From positions 186,001-250,000 of the forward strand of contig NZ_LMQO01000002.1 in NCBI RefSeq assembly GCF_001425385.1: DNA of 64,000 nucleotides, given 5' to 3'. The position numbers and the translations under genes are program-made. Origin of the DNA: Sphingomonas sp. Leaf407 (GTDB lineage: Bacteria; Pseudomonadota; Alphaproteobacteria; Sphingomonadales; Sphingomonadaceae). The notes below the pieces were generated by a model. The model did not search any database and was not told the origin of the DNA. It saw only the letters and a list, made by a program, of their open reading frames with translations. This document shows, in pieces, positions 9,244 to 19,259 of this stretch (positions are counted from its first letter, which is position 1; each line of letters starts with the position of its first letter).

Positions 9244-9864
9244 TCAGCGCTGCAACAGCGCCATCGCCACCCCCGCACTCATCACCGCGCCACCGCCCGC
9301 CCGCCGGGTCCAGCGACGGACGCTCGTACGGCGGATCAATCCCGAGGCGTGCGACGCCGCCAGCGCATAGCAACTATCGGTCGCCCCGGCGATCCCGACG
9401 AAGGTCGCGATCAGGATCGCCGCCTGCGGCACGAACGGCTGGTCGGCACGGATGAACTGCGCGGCGAAGGCGACGAAGAACAGGATCGTCTTGGGATGGA
9501 AGGTGCCGACCGCGACATTGGTGAGGAACGCCGCGCGCGGCGTGACGGTGCGCGGCGGCCGGGCCGGGTCGCCGTCGTCGCCGCTGCGCAGGATCGCGAT
9601 CAGCCCGATGCCGATCAGATAGGCGGCCCCGATCCATTTGAGGATCGTGAAGGCGACCGCCGAGGTGCCGAGGATCACCCCCGCGCCGGCCAGCGACACG
9701 CTCATCGCGATCAGGTTGCCGACCGCCATGCCCGCGACCGATGCCAGCGCGGTAGCCCGCCCCGACGTGAACGCGAAGCCGATGATGCTCGCGACGCCGG
9801 GACCGGGGATCACGCCCATCACGAACGACGCGGCGGCGAAACCCAGCCAGAGATGCGGGTCCAT
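9244..9864 (-). CDS. LysE family amino-acid exporter
   Basis: A 206-residue inner-membrane translocator with about six hydrophobic segments. The diagnostic start 'FVMGVIPGPGVASIIG' and 'KWIGAAYLIGIGLIAIL' identify the LysE/RhtB superfamily, which exports amino acids or homoserine lactones. The region after residue 95 (GDPARPPRT) is the usual cytoplasmic loop, and 'FLTNVAVGTFHPKTILFFVAF' is also typical. Substrate not predictable. Confidence 0.85.
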   Translation of the reverse strand: MDPHLWLGFAAASFVMGVIPGPGVASIIGFAFTSGRATALASVAGMAVGNLIAMSVSLAGAGVILGTSAVAFTILKWIGAAYLIGIGLIAILRSGDDGDPARPPRTVTPRAAFLTNVAVGTFHPKTILFFVAFAAQFIRADQPFVPQAAILIATFVGIAGATDSCYALAASHASGLIRRTSVRRWTRRAGGGAVMSAGVAMALLQR

Positions 9865-9883
9865 TGCGTATCACCTTGGCTGC

Positions 9884-9909
9884 GTCGTCCCGGCCCGCGC
9901 CGGGACGAC
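9884..9909. repeat. REP-like hairpin between LysE and M16 genes
   Basis: GTCGTCCCGGC-CCGC-GCCGGGACGAC is a perfect 11-bp stem with a 4-nt loop, downstream of the minus-strand M16 gene stop side and upstream of lysE. It resembles single arms of repeat family C and lacks a T-run. Confidence 0.6.
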
Positions 9910-9919
9910 CAATATTCCC

Positions 9920-12757
9920 TTACTTCACCCCCAGATCGGGCCGGGCCAGATCGACCGACGCCGCCGGGATCACCACCAGTCCCGGATAGGCGGCGCGCAG
10001 CGGTGCGAGGAATTGCTTGGCGTCGCCCACCACGACGATGCTCGCCGCCTTGGGGTCCATGATCCGGCCCGCGACCTGTTGCACCGCCGCCGGGTCGACC
10101 GCCTCGATCCAGGGGAGGAAGGTCGCGATCCGCGCCAGCGGCACGCCGTCGGCGACATAGGTGGCGATGGTGCCGGCGATGCCGCTGGTCCGCTCGACGG
10201 TACGGCCGAAATTACCCGCCAGCACCGCCTTGCGCGTCGTCAGTTCGGCCGCCGGCGCGGGTTCGGCCCCCAGCCGCTTCATCTCATCGGTGATGATCTT
10301 CACCACGTCGGGGGCCGACGGGTTCTTGGTCTGCGTGGCGGCACTCACCGCCCCGCCCAGCTTGCGCGCGTCGAGTGCGGAGCGGGCACCATAGGCGAGG
10401 CCGCGCTTGATGCGGATTTCCTGGTTGAGCCGCGACGAGAAGCCCACGCCCAGCGTCGCATTGGCGACGGCGGCGGGGAAATACGCCGCGTCGCTGCGCG
10501 CGATCCCTGGCCGCGAGACGACGACGCCCGCCTGTCCGGCACCGGGCATGTCGACCACAATCACCCGTGGGGCGGGCGGGGCCGCTTGCGGCGCGGGCGG
10601 CGTGGCGGTGCCAGGCGCGGCGCGCCAGTCGCCGAACAACTGCTGCGCCAGCGTGGCACCCTGATCGGCGGTCAGATCGCCGACCAGCACCAGCGTGGTC
10701 TGCGCCGGAACCCATGTCGCGCGATAGGCGGCGGTCACGTCGGCACGGGTGATCGCCTTGAGCGTCGCGGGCGTGCCGCTGGCCGGATGGCCATAGCCCG
10801 AGGCGAAGGTGACGCGGTCGGCGATCAGGCTGGACAACTGCCCCGGATCGGTCAGCGCGACACTGACGCCATCGATCGTGCGGGTGCGCAGCCGGTCGAT
10901 CTCGGCTTGCGCGAACGCCGGGTTGCGCGCGACATCGGCGAGAATGCCGAGCGCGGGGGCGGCCTGCGCCGACCCGACGGTCAGCGTCACGCTCTGCGAA
11001 TCCCAGCCGGCACCGCTCGAAATACTGCCGCCGAGCGATTCGATCGCGCGCGCGATCTCGGTCGCCGACCGGGTGGTGGTGCCCTGCGTCAGCAGCCCGG
11101 CGGCGAGTTCGGCGGTGCCGGCCCTGGCATCGCCGTCACTCGATGACCCCCCTTGCGCCACCAGCGCGGCGGTGACGATCGGCAGTCCGCGCTTCTCGAC
11201 CACCACGACCCGCAGGCCGTTGGCCAGCCGGCGTTCGACCGGCACCGGAATGGCAACCGCGACCGGCGCGGCGGGGGCGGGCGGCTGGACGCGCTGGCCT
11301 TCGGGCGCGGGGGTATGGATGGCGATGCCGGCGGGCACGGCCAGCGGCGCGGTGACGACGGTGTCGGCGATGGCGATCGTATCGCTGGTCGCGGTCGCCG
11401 GCTTGGCGCTGTCGGGCAGGTAACGGATCGCCGCCGACCGGTTGTCGGCCAGCCAGGTGCGGGCGACGCGCTGGACATCGGCCGGGGTCACGCGGGCGAT
11501 GGCGGCGAGCGACTTGTCCGCCGCCTGCGGATCACGCTCGACGATCACGCCCTGCGCCAGCGCCGATGCCTTGCCCTCCGCCGTCTCGCGTTCGAGCAGC
11601 GCGGCGGTGGTGATCTCGTTCTTCGCCTCGCTCAACTCGGCGGCGCTGGGGGGCGTGGCGACGAGCTTGGCGATCTCGCGGCGCAGCGCCGCCTCGCCAT
11701 CCTCGACCTTCTTGCCGCCCGCGAGGATGGCATAGAGTGCCAGCGTGCCCGGTCCCTGCTTGTCCTCGGCAAAGACGCCGACGTCCTGCGCGATCTGGTC
11801 GCGGTAGACGAGGCTCTGGTGCAGCCGCGAATTGTCGCCGCCCGAAAGAATCGTGGTCAGCACTGCCAGCGCCGCCTGATCGGGGTGACTGGCGGGCGGG
11901 ATCGGATAGCTGATGAGGACGGCGGGGAGCGGCGTATTGGCTTCATAGACGGTCTTGCTGACGGCCCGCTCGCGCACCGGCTCGGGCACGGTCACGCGCG
12001 GGATCGGGCGGGCGGGTTTGGCGATGGGCGCGAAATACTGGTCGACCCAGCGGTCGAGTTGCGCCGGATCGAAATTGCCCGCGACCACCAGCACCGCATT
12101 GTCGGGCCGGTAATAGGTCGCGTGGAACGCGCGAATGTCGTCGATCGTCGCCGCATCCAGATCGGCGATCGACCCGATGCCCGGCCGCGCATAGGGGTGC
12201 CAGCTGTACGACAGCATCGGGTAATATAGGCCGAACAGCTTGCCGTACGGCTGGGCGAGGATGCGGCTGCGCAATTCCTCCTTCACGACCTCGCGTTCCG
12301 ATGCGAAGGTCTTGGGATCGACGACCAGCGTCGCCATCCGGTCGGCCTCGGCGAACAACAGCCGTTGCAGGTGGTTGGCCGGCACTACCTCGAAATAATT
12401 GGTATAGTCATCGGCGGTCGAGGCGTTGTTGTACCCCCCGACATCCTCGGTCAGCCGGTCGAGCTGCTCGGGAACGAGATTGCGCGTCGCCTTGAACATA
12501 AGATGTTCGAACATATGCGCAAAACCGGAGCGCCCGGCGGGATCGTCCTTCGATCCGACGTCATACCACACCTGTACCGACACGTTGGCGCTGGACGTGT
12601 CGCGGATGGCATAGACGCGCAACCCGTTGGCCAGCGTGCGTTCGGTATAGGCGATCGGCGGCACGGTGGCGCTCGCCGCTACGGGGGCAGCCGCCTGCCG
12701 CGCATGGGCGGGGGCAAGACAGGCGGTCGAGAGCAGCAGCACGAGGCCGAGACGCAT
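9920..12757 (-). CDS. M16 family zinc peptidase (tandem-domain, periplasmic)
   Basis: A 945-residue exported metalloprotease of the pitrilysin/insulysin clan. A signal peptide covers residues 1-19 (ending PAHA/RQ). The first peptidase half carries the inverted zinc motif HMFEH (in GFAHMFEHLMFK, about residue 82) and the third ligand in 'EREVVKEELRS'. The second half, from about residue 505 (ERRLANGLRVVVVE), has the fold but no HxxEH, as usual for the inactive lid half. Pfam-type M16_C segments lie between. Likely degrades peptides in the periplasm; stands alone between lysE and a small membrane gene. Confidence 0.92.
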   Translation of the reverse strand: MRLGLVLLLSTACLAPAHARQAAAPVAASATVPPIAYTERTLANGLRVYAIRDTSSANVSVQVWYDVGSKDDPAGRSGFAHMFEHLMFKATRNLVPEQLDRLTEDVGGYNNASTADDYTNYFEVVPANHLQRLLFAEADRMATLVVDPKTFASEREVVKEELRSRILAQPYGKLFGLYYPMLSYSWHPYARPGIGSIADLDAATIDDIRAFHATYYRPDNAVLVVAGNFDPAQLDRWVDQYFAPIAKPARPIPRVTVPEPVRERAVSKTVYEANTPLPAVLISYPIPPASHPDQAALAVLTTILSGGDNSRLHQSLVYRDQIAQDVGVFAEDKQGPGTLALYAILAGGKKVEDGEAALRREIAKLVATPPSAAELSEAKNEITTAALLERETAEGKASALAQGVIVERDPQAADKSLAAIARVTPADVQRVARTWLADNRSAAIRYLPDSAKPATATSDTIAIADTVVTAPLAVPAGIAIHTPAPEGQRVQPPAPAAPVAVAIPVPVERRLANGLRVVVVEKRGLPIVTAALVAQGGSSSDGDARAGTAELAAGLLTQGTTTRSATEIARAIESLGGSISSGAGWDSQSVTLTVGSAQAAPALGILADVARNPAFAQAEIDRLRTRTIDGVSVALTDPGQLSSLIADRVTFASGYGHPASGTPATLKAITRADVTAAYRATWVPAQTTLVLVGDLTADQGATLAQQLFGDWRAAPGTATPPAPQAAPPAPRVIVVDMPGAGQAGVVVSRPGIARSDAAYFPAAVANATLGVGFSSRLNQEIRIKRGLAYGARSALDARKLGGAVSAATQTKNPSAPDVVKIITDEMKRLGAEPAPAAELTTRKAVLAGNFGRTVERTSGIAGTIATYVADGVPLARIATFLPWIEAVDPAAVQQVAGRIMDPKAASIVVVGDAKQFLAPLRAAYPGLVVIPAASVDLARPDLGVK

Positions 12758-12865
12758 GGGGGCAATTCTCCGGGCGGAAACGATGCCCGGAGGTGTGGCG
12801 CGCGGCGCAGGGAGGTGTCAACGACTATGCCTCCCCGCCACCACCGGCGGGAAGGGATGTTTCCC

Positions 12866-13066
12866 TCAGCCCTTCTTGCGCCCGGCATTGGCATAGAGCA
12901 GCGCGGCCGCCAGCGCCGCCGATCCGATGCCGAGCCCGACGCCGATCGGCACCAGCGGCCAGTGCGACGGGCGGGCCGGGGTCTTGGCATTGGCGGTGGC
13001 ATCGGCGGCACGCTTGGCATCGCGCGCGGCGGCGGCGATCTCGTTCAGTTCGGGCTTGTCGGTCAT
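12866..13066 (-). CDS. Small single-pass membrane protein
   Basis: A 66-residue protein with an acidic/amphipathic N-terminus (ELNEIAAAARDAKRAADA, likely helix), a linker with PARPSHW and one membrane segment (VPIGVGLGIGSAALAAALLY) before a basic end GRKKG. The start at 13066 is chosen because an AGGGAGAGGACCCC ribosome site precedes it. Located downstream of tgt on the same strand, with 26 bp between stop of one and start of the other region. Not recognised as a named family. Confidence 0.65.
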   Translation of the reverse strand: MTDKPELNEIAAAARDAKRAADATANAKTPARPSHWPLVPIGVGLGIGSAALAAALLYANAGRKKG

Positions 13067-13092
13067 GGGGTCCTCTCCCTCTGGTTTGGGGC

Positions 13093-14436
<1,344 letters not shown>

Positions 14437-15756
14437 CTAGACCGCGTCGAGCGCCTGTTCGAAATCGGCGATAAGGTCATCGGCATCCTCGACGCCGATC
14501 GAGATGCGCACCAGATTGTCGGTGATGCCGAGCGCCGCCTTGCGTGCGTCGGGCACCGACAGGTGGGTCATGCCGGCGGGATGGCTCGCCAGCGTTTCGG
14601 TGCCGCCCAGACTGACCGCCAGCTTGGCGATGGTCAGCGCGTCGAGGAAGGCAAAGGCTTCCCGCTCGCCGCCCTTGAGATACAGCGAGAAGGTCGATCC
14701 GCCGCCGGTGCAGTGGCGCGCGTAGATGTCGGCCTGCCGCTCCATGCCCTGGGCGTCCTTGAGGAAGCCGAGATAGCCGACCCGCTCGACCTTCGGGTGA
14801 TCGCGCAGGAAGGCGCAGACCTTTTCCGCATTCTCGCCCGCGCGGCTCATGCGCAGCTCCAGCGTCTCTAGGCTGCGCAGCAGCATCCATGCGGTATTGG
14901 GGTCGCAGATCGTGCCGATGGTGTTGCGCATCGAGCGGATGGTGTTGATGTGCTCCTTGGAGCCGAGCACGCCGCCAGCCACCAGATCGCTATGCCCGCC
15001 GGCATATTTGGTGAGCGAATAGACGACCAGATCGGCACCGTGCCGGAGCGGCTGCTGCCACAGCGGGCCGAGGAAGGTATTGTCGATCGCGATCGGCGTG
15101 TCGGCGGCGTGATCGCCGAACACCGCGTCGCGGGCGGCGGCCACGGCTTCAATATCGACCAGCGCGTTGGTGGGGTTGGCCGGGCTTTCGAGATAGATCA
15201 ACGGCACGCGGCCCTCGGCCTTGCGCAACACACCTTCGATCTTGTCCTGCGTCGCGCCGGCGGGGAAGTCGAGATACCGGACGCCGAAGCGGCCCAGCAC
15301 GCGACCGATCAACGTCTCGGTCGCGGCATAGAGCGGCCCCGAATGGATGATCGTGTCGCCCGGCTGGACCATCGACAGGAACAGCGTGGCGATCGCCGAC
15401 ATGCCGCTGGAAAAGACCAGCGCGTCCTCGGCTGCTTCCCACACACCCAGCCGGTCTTCGAGGATTTCCTGATTGGGTCCGTTGAAGCGCGAATAGACGA
15501 GGCCTTCGGCCCCGCCGGGACGCTTGCCGGTCACGCCCTCGAAATGGCGCTTGCCCGCCGCCGCACTCGGAAAGACATAGGTCGAGGTCGCGAAGATCGG
15601 CGGTTTGAGCGACCCTTCGGACAGTACCGGATCATAGCCATGGCCCATCATCAGCGTCGCGGGTTTGAGGCGACGGCCACCGATCGTGTCGACCGTCGGC
15701 TTCGGACGACGGCGCGGCGGTACGCCGGTCAGGTCGGCTTCGGTTTCGTCGGTCAT
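14437..15756 (-). CDS. Cystathionine gamma-synthase family PLP enzyme
   Basis: A 439-residue fold-type-I PLP enzyme of Cys/Met metabolism (trans-sulfuration group). Visible: 'PPIFATSTYVFPSA', 'YSRFNGPNQEILEDRL' (PLP-phosphate and substrate region), 'VFSSGMSAIATLF', 'YLESPANPTNALVDI', 'IDNTF' and the Schiff-base lysine in 'YSLTKYAGGHSDLVAGG'. Relative to MetB/MetZ (about 385-400) it has an N-terminal extension of about 45 residues. The precise reaction (cystathionine gamma-synthase, O-acylhomoserine sulfhydrylase or gamma-lyase) cannot be fixed from sequence. Start at 15756 preceded by AGAGACTCGAA. Confidence 0.85.
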   Translation of the reverse strand: MTDETEADLTGVPPRRRPKPTVDTIGGRRLKPATLMMGHGYDPVLSEGSLKPPIFATSTYVFPSAAAGKRHFEGVTGKRPGGAEGLVYSRFNGPNQEILEDRLGVWEAAEDALVFSSGMSAIATLFLSMVQPGDTIIHSGPLYAATETLIGRVLGRFGVRYLDFPAGATQDKIEGVLRKAEGRVPLIYLESPANPTNALVDIEAVAAARDAVFGDHAADTPIAIDNTFLGPLWQQPLRHGADLVVYSLTKYAGGHSDLVAGGVLGSKEHINTIRSMRNTIGTICDPNTAWMLLRSLETLELRMSRAGENAEKVCAFLRDHPKVERVGYLGFLKDAQGMERQADIYARHCTGGGSTFSLYLKGGEREAFAFLDALTIAKLAVSLGGTETLASHPAGMTHLSVPDARKAALGITDNLVRISIGVEDADDLIADFEQALDAV

Positions 15757-15830
15757 TTCGAGTCTCTCCGTATTTTTACGCGAGCCTAGCGGTAGTTTCG
15801 TTGGAAACCAAATCGGGCCGCCTGATCGAT

Positions 15831-15930
15831 CCGTCATCCCGGCGGAAGCCGGAATCCATGGATGGGGAGACGATAGCGACCGATCGCCGCCGCCCGACAC
15901 AATGGATTCCGGCCTTCGCCGGAATGACGG
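15831..15930. repeat. Interspersed inverted repeat, family C, copy 1
   Basis: Arms CCGTCATCCCGGCGGAAGCC...GGAATCCATGG (15831-15861) and CAATGGATTCCGGCCTTCGC...GAATGACGG (15900-15930) are complementary, each arm being a smaller hairpin. Sits between pgeF and the PLP-enzyme gene. Related copies at 48515-48609, 53893-53918 and, inside tilS, 36453-36537. Confidence 0.85.
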
Positions 15931-15931
15931 T

Positions 15932-16699
15932 TCAGGCGGAAAGCCCGATCATCGACAATTGCCGCCCGTAATCCGGCTCGCCGCGATGCGTCGCGCGGCG
16001 GAAGCTGAAGAAGCGGTCGGGGTCGCCATAGGTGTCGAGTCCCATCGCCTCGACCCGGCGCACGCCCGCCATCGCCAGCCGGTGCGCGGCATAGGCTTCG
16101 AGGTCGAAGCGGGCGTGGCCCGGCCGGTTCTCGGCGAAGAAGCGTTCGTTGGCGGGATCGGTGGCGCAGAAGCGTTCGGCGAAGGCGAGGTCGACCTCGT
16201 AGCTCGCCCGCGCGATGCACGGGCCGATCGCGGCGACGATGCGGTCGGGCCGCGCGCCCAGCGTCACCATCTGCGCGATCGTCGCGTCGGTGATGCCGTT
16301 CAGCGCGCCCTTCCACCCGGCATGCGCCGCGCCGACGATGCCCGCCTCGACATCGGCGAACAGCACCGGCGCGCAATCGGCGGTGACGATGCCGAGCAGG
16401 ATGTCCGGCCGGTCGGTGACGAGCGCGTCGCCTTCGGGTCGCCGGTCGTCGCCATAGGCGGTCAGCACGCGGACGACCGAGGCGGAATGGGTCTGGTACA
16501 GCCCGCACAGCGCCGCGCCGGGCAGCACGGCGTCGACCGCCCGCGCGCGGTTCGCCGCCACCGCTGCCGGATCGTCGGCCGACCCCAGCCCCACGTTCAG
16601 CCCCGATACCAGCCCCTGCGACACGCCGCCCCGCCGGCCGAGGAAACCGTGCGCCACGCCGCCCAGCATCCGGGCGCGGATCACCTCGACATCGTTCAT
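15932..16699 (-). CDS. pgeF: Peptidoglycan editing factor PgeF (YfiH/laccase-domain)
   Basis: A 255-residue cytoplasmic copper/zinc-domain protein; in E. coli this family removes wrongly incorporated residues from peptidoglycan precursors, and purine nucleoside cleavage has been reported for relatives. The metal-site residues are present: 'GLYQTHSASVV' (His), 'TADCAPV' (Cys) and 'AAHAGWKGAL' (His). 'HGFLGRRGGVSQG' and 'IGPCI' are also diagnostic. Its ATG overlaps the stop of the upstream GNAT gene by 4 bp. Confidence 0.93.
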   Translation of the reverse strand: MNDVEVIRARMLGGVAHGFLGRRGGVSQGLVSGLNVGLGSADDPAAVAANRARAVDAVLPGAALCGLYQTHSASVVRVLTAYGDDRRPEGDALVTDRPDILLGIVTADCAPVLFADVEAGIVGAAHAGWKGALNGITDATIAQMVTLGARPDRIVAAIGPCIARASYEVDLAFAERFCATDPANERFFAENRPGHARFDLEAYAAHRLAMAGVRRVEAMGLDTYGDPDRFFSFRRATHRGEPDYGRQLSMIGLSA

Positions 16700-17205
16700 A
16701 GCACCAGCCGCATCACATGATCCTCATCGGCATGGGTGCCGACCATGAAGGCATAGCTCCCGACCCGAACGAAGCCATAGCGTTCGTAGAAGCGCCGGGC
16801 GCGGTGGTTGTCGATAAAGACCGAGAGATAGAGTTCGTCCGCGCCGCTCGCCCGCGCGGTTGCCAGCACCGCTTCCATCATCCGCGCGGCAAGGCCGCTG
16901 CCGTGCCATTCGCGGCGGATATAGAATTGGCGCAGTTCGATCGGCGTTCCCCGCGGCTCGAACGGCAACGAGCGCGGCCCGAGCTTGGCATAGCCGGCCG
17001 TATCGTCTCCGGCCATCGCCAGCAGGATGCGGAAGCGCGGGTCGGCCAGTTCGCCCGCCCAGCTTTCGGGCGTGTGGCTGGTCAGGAAGGCGGCGAGGTC
17101 GTCGGGGCGATAGAGGGTGCCGAACGTCTCGACGAAGGTGTCGCGCCCGATCGCCGCCAGCCGATCGGCGTCGTCGATGGTCGCGGGGCGCAGCACCGGC
17201 GTCAT
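16696..17205 (-). CDS. GNAT family N-acetyltransferase
   Basis: A 169-residue acetyl-CoA-dependent acetyltransferase. The acetyl-CoA loop is seen as 'WHGSGLAARMMEAVLATAR' (motif A, R/QxxGxG/A variant) followed by 'LYLSVFIDNHRARRFYERYGFVRVG' (motif B). It is the third gene of an overlapping minus-strand operon (ATGA overlaps on both sides) with lgt, a MidA-type methyltransferase and pgeF. Acceptor substrate unknown. Confidence 0.88.
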   Translation of the reverse strand: MTPVLRPATIDDADRLAAIGRDTFVETFGTLYRPDDLAAFLTSHTPESWAGELADPRFRILLAMAGDDTAGYAKLGPRSLPFEPRGTPIELRQFYIRREWHGSGLAARMMEAVLATARASGADELYLSVFIDNHRARRFYERYGFVRVGSYAFMVGTHADEDHVMRLVL

Positions 17206-18254
17206 GCGAACCCCGCCGGAACTGGCCAGCCGGGCGAGGTGATCGCGATCGCCTTGAACAGACTGCCCATCTGATCCCCTTCGACCAGCCGGTCGCGGTC
17301 GGCGCGCAAGCCGTCGGCGCGTTCGGGCGATTTCGCCGACAGCGCCTGCACCCGCGCGTCGATGCCGAGCGCGGTGAGCAACGCGCCCTGTTCGGCCGGG
17401 CCATAGGCGACGGCATCCTCGGCCCGCGCGGCTTCGGCCAGCGTCGCGAAGTCGACATGCGCGGTCAGGTCCTGCTCGCCGGGATCGTCATAGGGATTGA
17501 CGAAGCCGTGGCCGCGCACCGCCTGCAACGTGTCGCCGATCGCCGGGCCGCTATAGCCATAGTCGATGATGATCGCGCAGCCGCCCTGCGCGACGATCCG
17601 CTTGGCCAACTGGCGCATAATGGCGACGGCGGCGGGGGCGGTTTCGAGCACCGATCCGATGGGGGCTTCGCGCAGGTGCGGCGGGATGATCGGGTCGAAG
17701 CCGCGCGTGCCGACGATCGGCAGGAACAACGTATCCTGACACGCCACCAGCCGCTCGCGCCACCCCTCGGGCGTTTTGACCAGTTGCCGGATCGGCAGCG
17801 CGTCGAAGAATTCATTGGCGACGACTAGCAGCGCGCCGTCGTCGGCCACGCCGACCAAATCGAACGCCCATTCGGCGTGCGGCACCCGTTTCGCCTGTTC
17901 GGCGCGCAGCGTCGGCGACGTTTCGACGAACTGCACCGGAGGCTTGCAACCGGCCGCCGCCATCGCGCGCAGCGCATCGGCGGCAAGCGTGCCGCGTCCC
18001 GGCCCCAGCTCGACATAGTGCGCCGCCGGGCGGGCGGCGCGATCCCACTGGTCGGCGAGCGACAGGCCGATCAGCTCGCCGAACATCTGGCTGATTTCGG
18101 GCGCAGTGGTGAAATCGCCGTTCGCGCCCAACGGATCGCGCGTCGCGTAATAATGCGCGTTGGCCGCACCCATGAACTGGGCGAGGCTGACCGGCCCGGC
18201 CAACGTGATCGCCCGCGCCAGCCGATCGGGCAGCGCACCGTCGGTCTCGCTCAA
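17202..18254 (-). CDS. Class I SAM-dependent methyltransferase, MidA/NDUFAF7 family
   Basis: A 350-residue methyltransferase. The family start '[19 protein letters not shown]', '[18 protein letters not shown]' and the SAM-binding '[18 protein letters not shown]' are diagnostic; the mitochondrial relative methylates an arginine of complex I subunit NDUFS2. The start codon is a TTG whose TG is shared with the lgt stop codon (TTGA), so translation is coupled; no ATG fits, because the conserved N-terminus begins within 20 residues of this point. The 3' end overlaps the GNAT start (ATGA). Confidence 0.85.
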   Translation of the reverse strand: MSETDGALPDRLARAITLAGPVSLAQFMGAANAHYYATRDPLGANGDFTTAPEISQMFGELIGLSLADQWDRAARPAAHYVELGPGRGTLAADALRAMAAAGCKPPVQFVETSPTLRAEQAKRVPHAEWAFDLVGVADDGALLVVANEFFDALPIRQLVKTPEGWRERLVACQDTLFLPIVGTRGFDPIIPPHLREAPIGSVLETAPAAVAIMRQLAKRIVAQGGCAIIIDYGYSGPAIGDTLQAVRGHGFVNPYDDPGEQDLTAHVDFATLAEAARAEDAVAYGPAEQGALLTALGIDARVQALSAKSPERADGLRADRDRLVEGDQMGSLFKAIAITSPGWPVPAGFA

Positions 18255-19150
18255 GCGACGCTCTCCGTCCCCGCGATCGGCTCGACGCGGACGCGGCGGC
18301 GCTTGGCGGTGGCGATCAGATAGATGCCGCCAGCCAGCATCGGCAGCGTCAGCCACTGGCCCATGTGCAGGCCGGTCGATTGCGCGAATTCGACGAGCTG
18401 GGCGTCGGGCTCGCGCCAGAATTCGACGAAGAAGCGCGACAGGCCGTAGCCGAGCAGGAACGTGCCGACGAGCTTGCCCGGCTGATAGCGCGCATCGGTC
18501 TTCCAGAACATGAACCACAGCACTGCGAACAGGACGAGGCCCTCCAGCCCCGCCTCGTACAACTGGCTGGGGTGGCGCGCCGGATCGATCCCGCCGGCGA
18601 CGGTGCGCGGGAACACGATCGCCCATGGCACGTCGCTGGGCCGGCCCCACAATTCGCCGTTCACGAAATTGGCGAGCCGGCCGAAGAACAGCCCGAACGG
18701 CGTGCAGCAGGCGACATAGTCATGCACGCGCAGCCAGTTGAGGCCATGTTTGCGCGCCAGCAGGATGATGCCGATCATCGTGCCGATGACCCCGCCGTGG
18801 AACGACATGCCGCCGTCCCACAGCCGCAGGATCTTGATCGGATCGAGGAACATCTCGGGCGCATAGAAGATCGCATAGCCCAGCCGTCCGCCCAGAATGA
18901 TGCCGAGCGTCGCGTAGAACACGAAATCGTCGGCATGCCGCCTCGCCATCGGCGCGCCCGGCTGGTCGAGCAGCTTGAGCAGATACCACCAACCGACGAG
19001 GATGCCGGCGATATAGGCCAGCGAATACCATTTGAGCTGGAAGAAGCCGAGGTCGAGCGCGACCGGACCGATGCCGAGGTCGGCATAGCGAATATGGCCC
19101 GCGGCCATGCCGATGTCGCCGGCGGCGGCGGCGAGGGTGGAAAGGATCAA
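18251..19150 (-). CDS. lgt: Prolipoprotein diacylglyceryl transferase
   Basis: An inner-membrane enzyme that moves diacylglycerol from phosphatidylglycerol to the lipobox Cys of prolipoproteins. The Lgt signature [15 protein letters not shown] is intact, as are '[12 protein letters not shown]', '[13 protein letters not shown]' and seven hydrophobic segments. I favour a TTG start at 19150 (299 residues) because GGAG stands 8 nt upstream of it; the first ATG, at 19108, would lack a ribosome site and drop 14 residues. Head of the operon with the MidA-like gene, GNAT and pgeF. Confidence 0.92.
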   Translation of the reverse strand: MILSTLAAAAGDIGMAAGHIRYADLGIGPVALDLGFFQLKWYSLAYIAGILVGWWYLLKLLDQPGAPMARRHADDFVFYATLGIILGGRLGYAIFYAPEMFLDPIKILRLWDGGMSFHGGVIGTMIGIILLARKHGLNWLRVHDYVACCTPFGLFFGRLANFVNGELWGRPSDVPWAIVFPRTVAGGIDPARHPSQLYEAGLEGLVLFAVLWFMFWKTDARYQPGKLVGTFLLGYGLSRFFVEFWREPDAQLVEFAQSTGLHMGQWLTLPMLAGGIYLIATAKRRRVRVEPIAGTESVA

Positions 19151-19259
19151 GGGGCAGGCTCCGGCTGTGTCGCAGGCGTAGTATCGGGGTTGGATGCGGG
19201 AGGAAACCATTGTTACTCACCCCTCCCCGGTCGCCGGACGATCTGATAGGGCCGGGGTC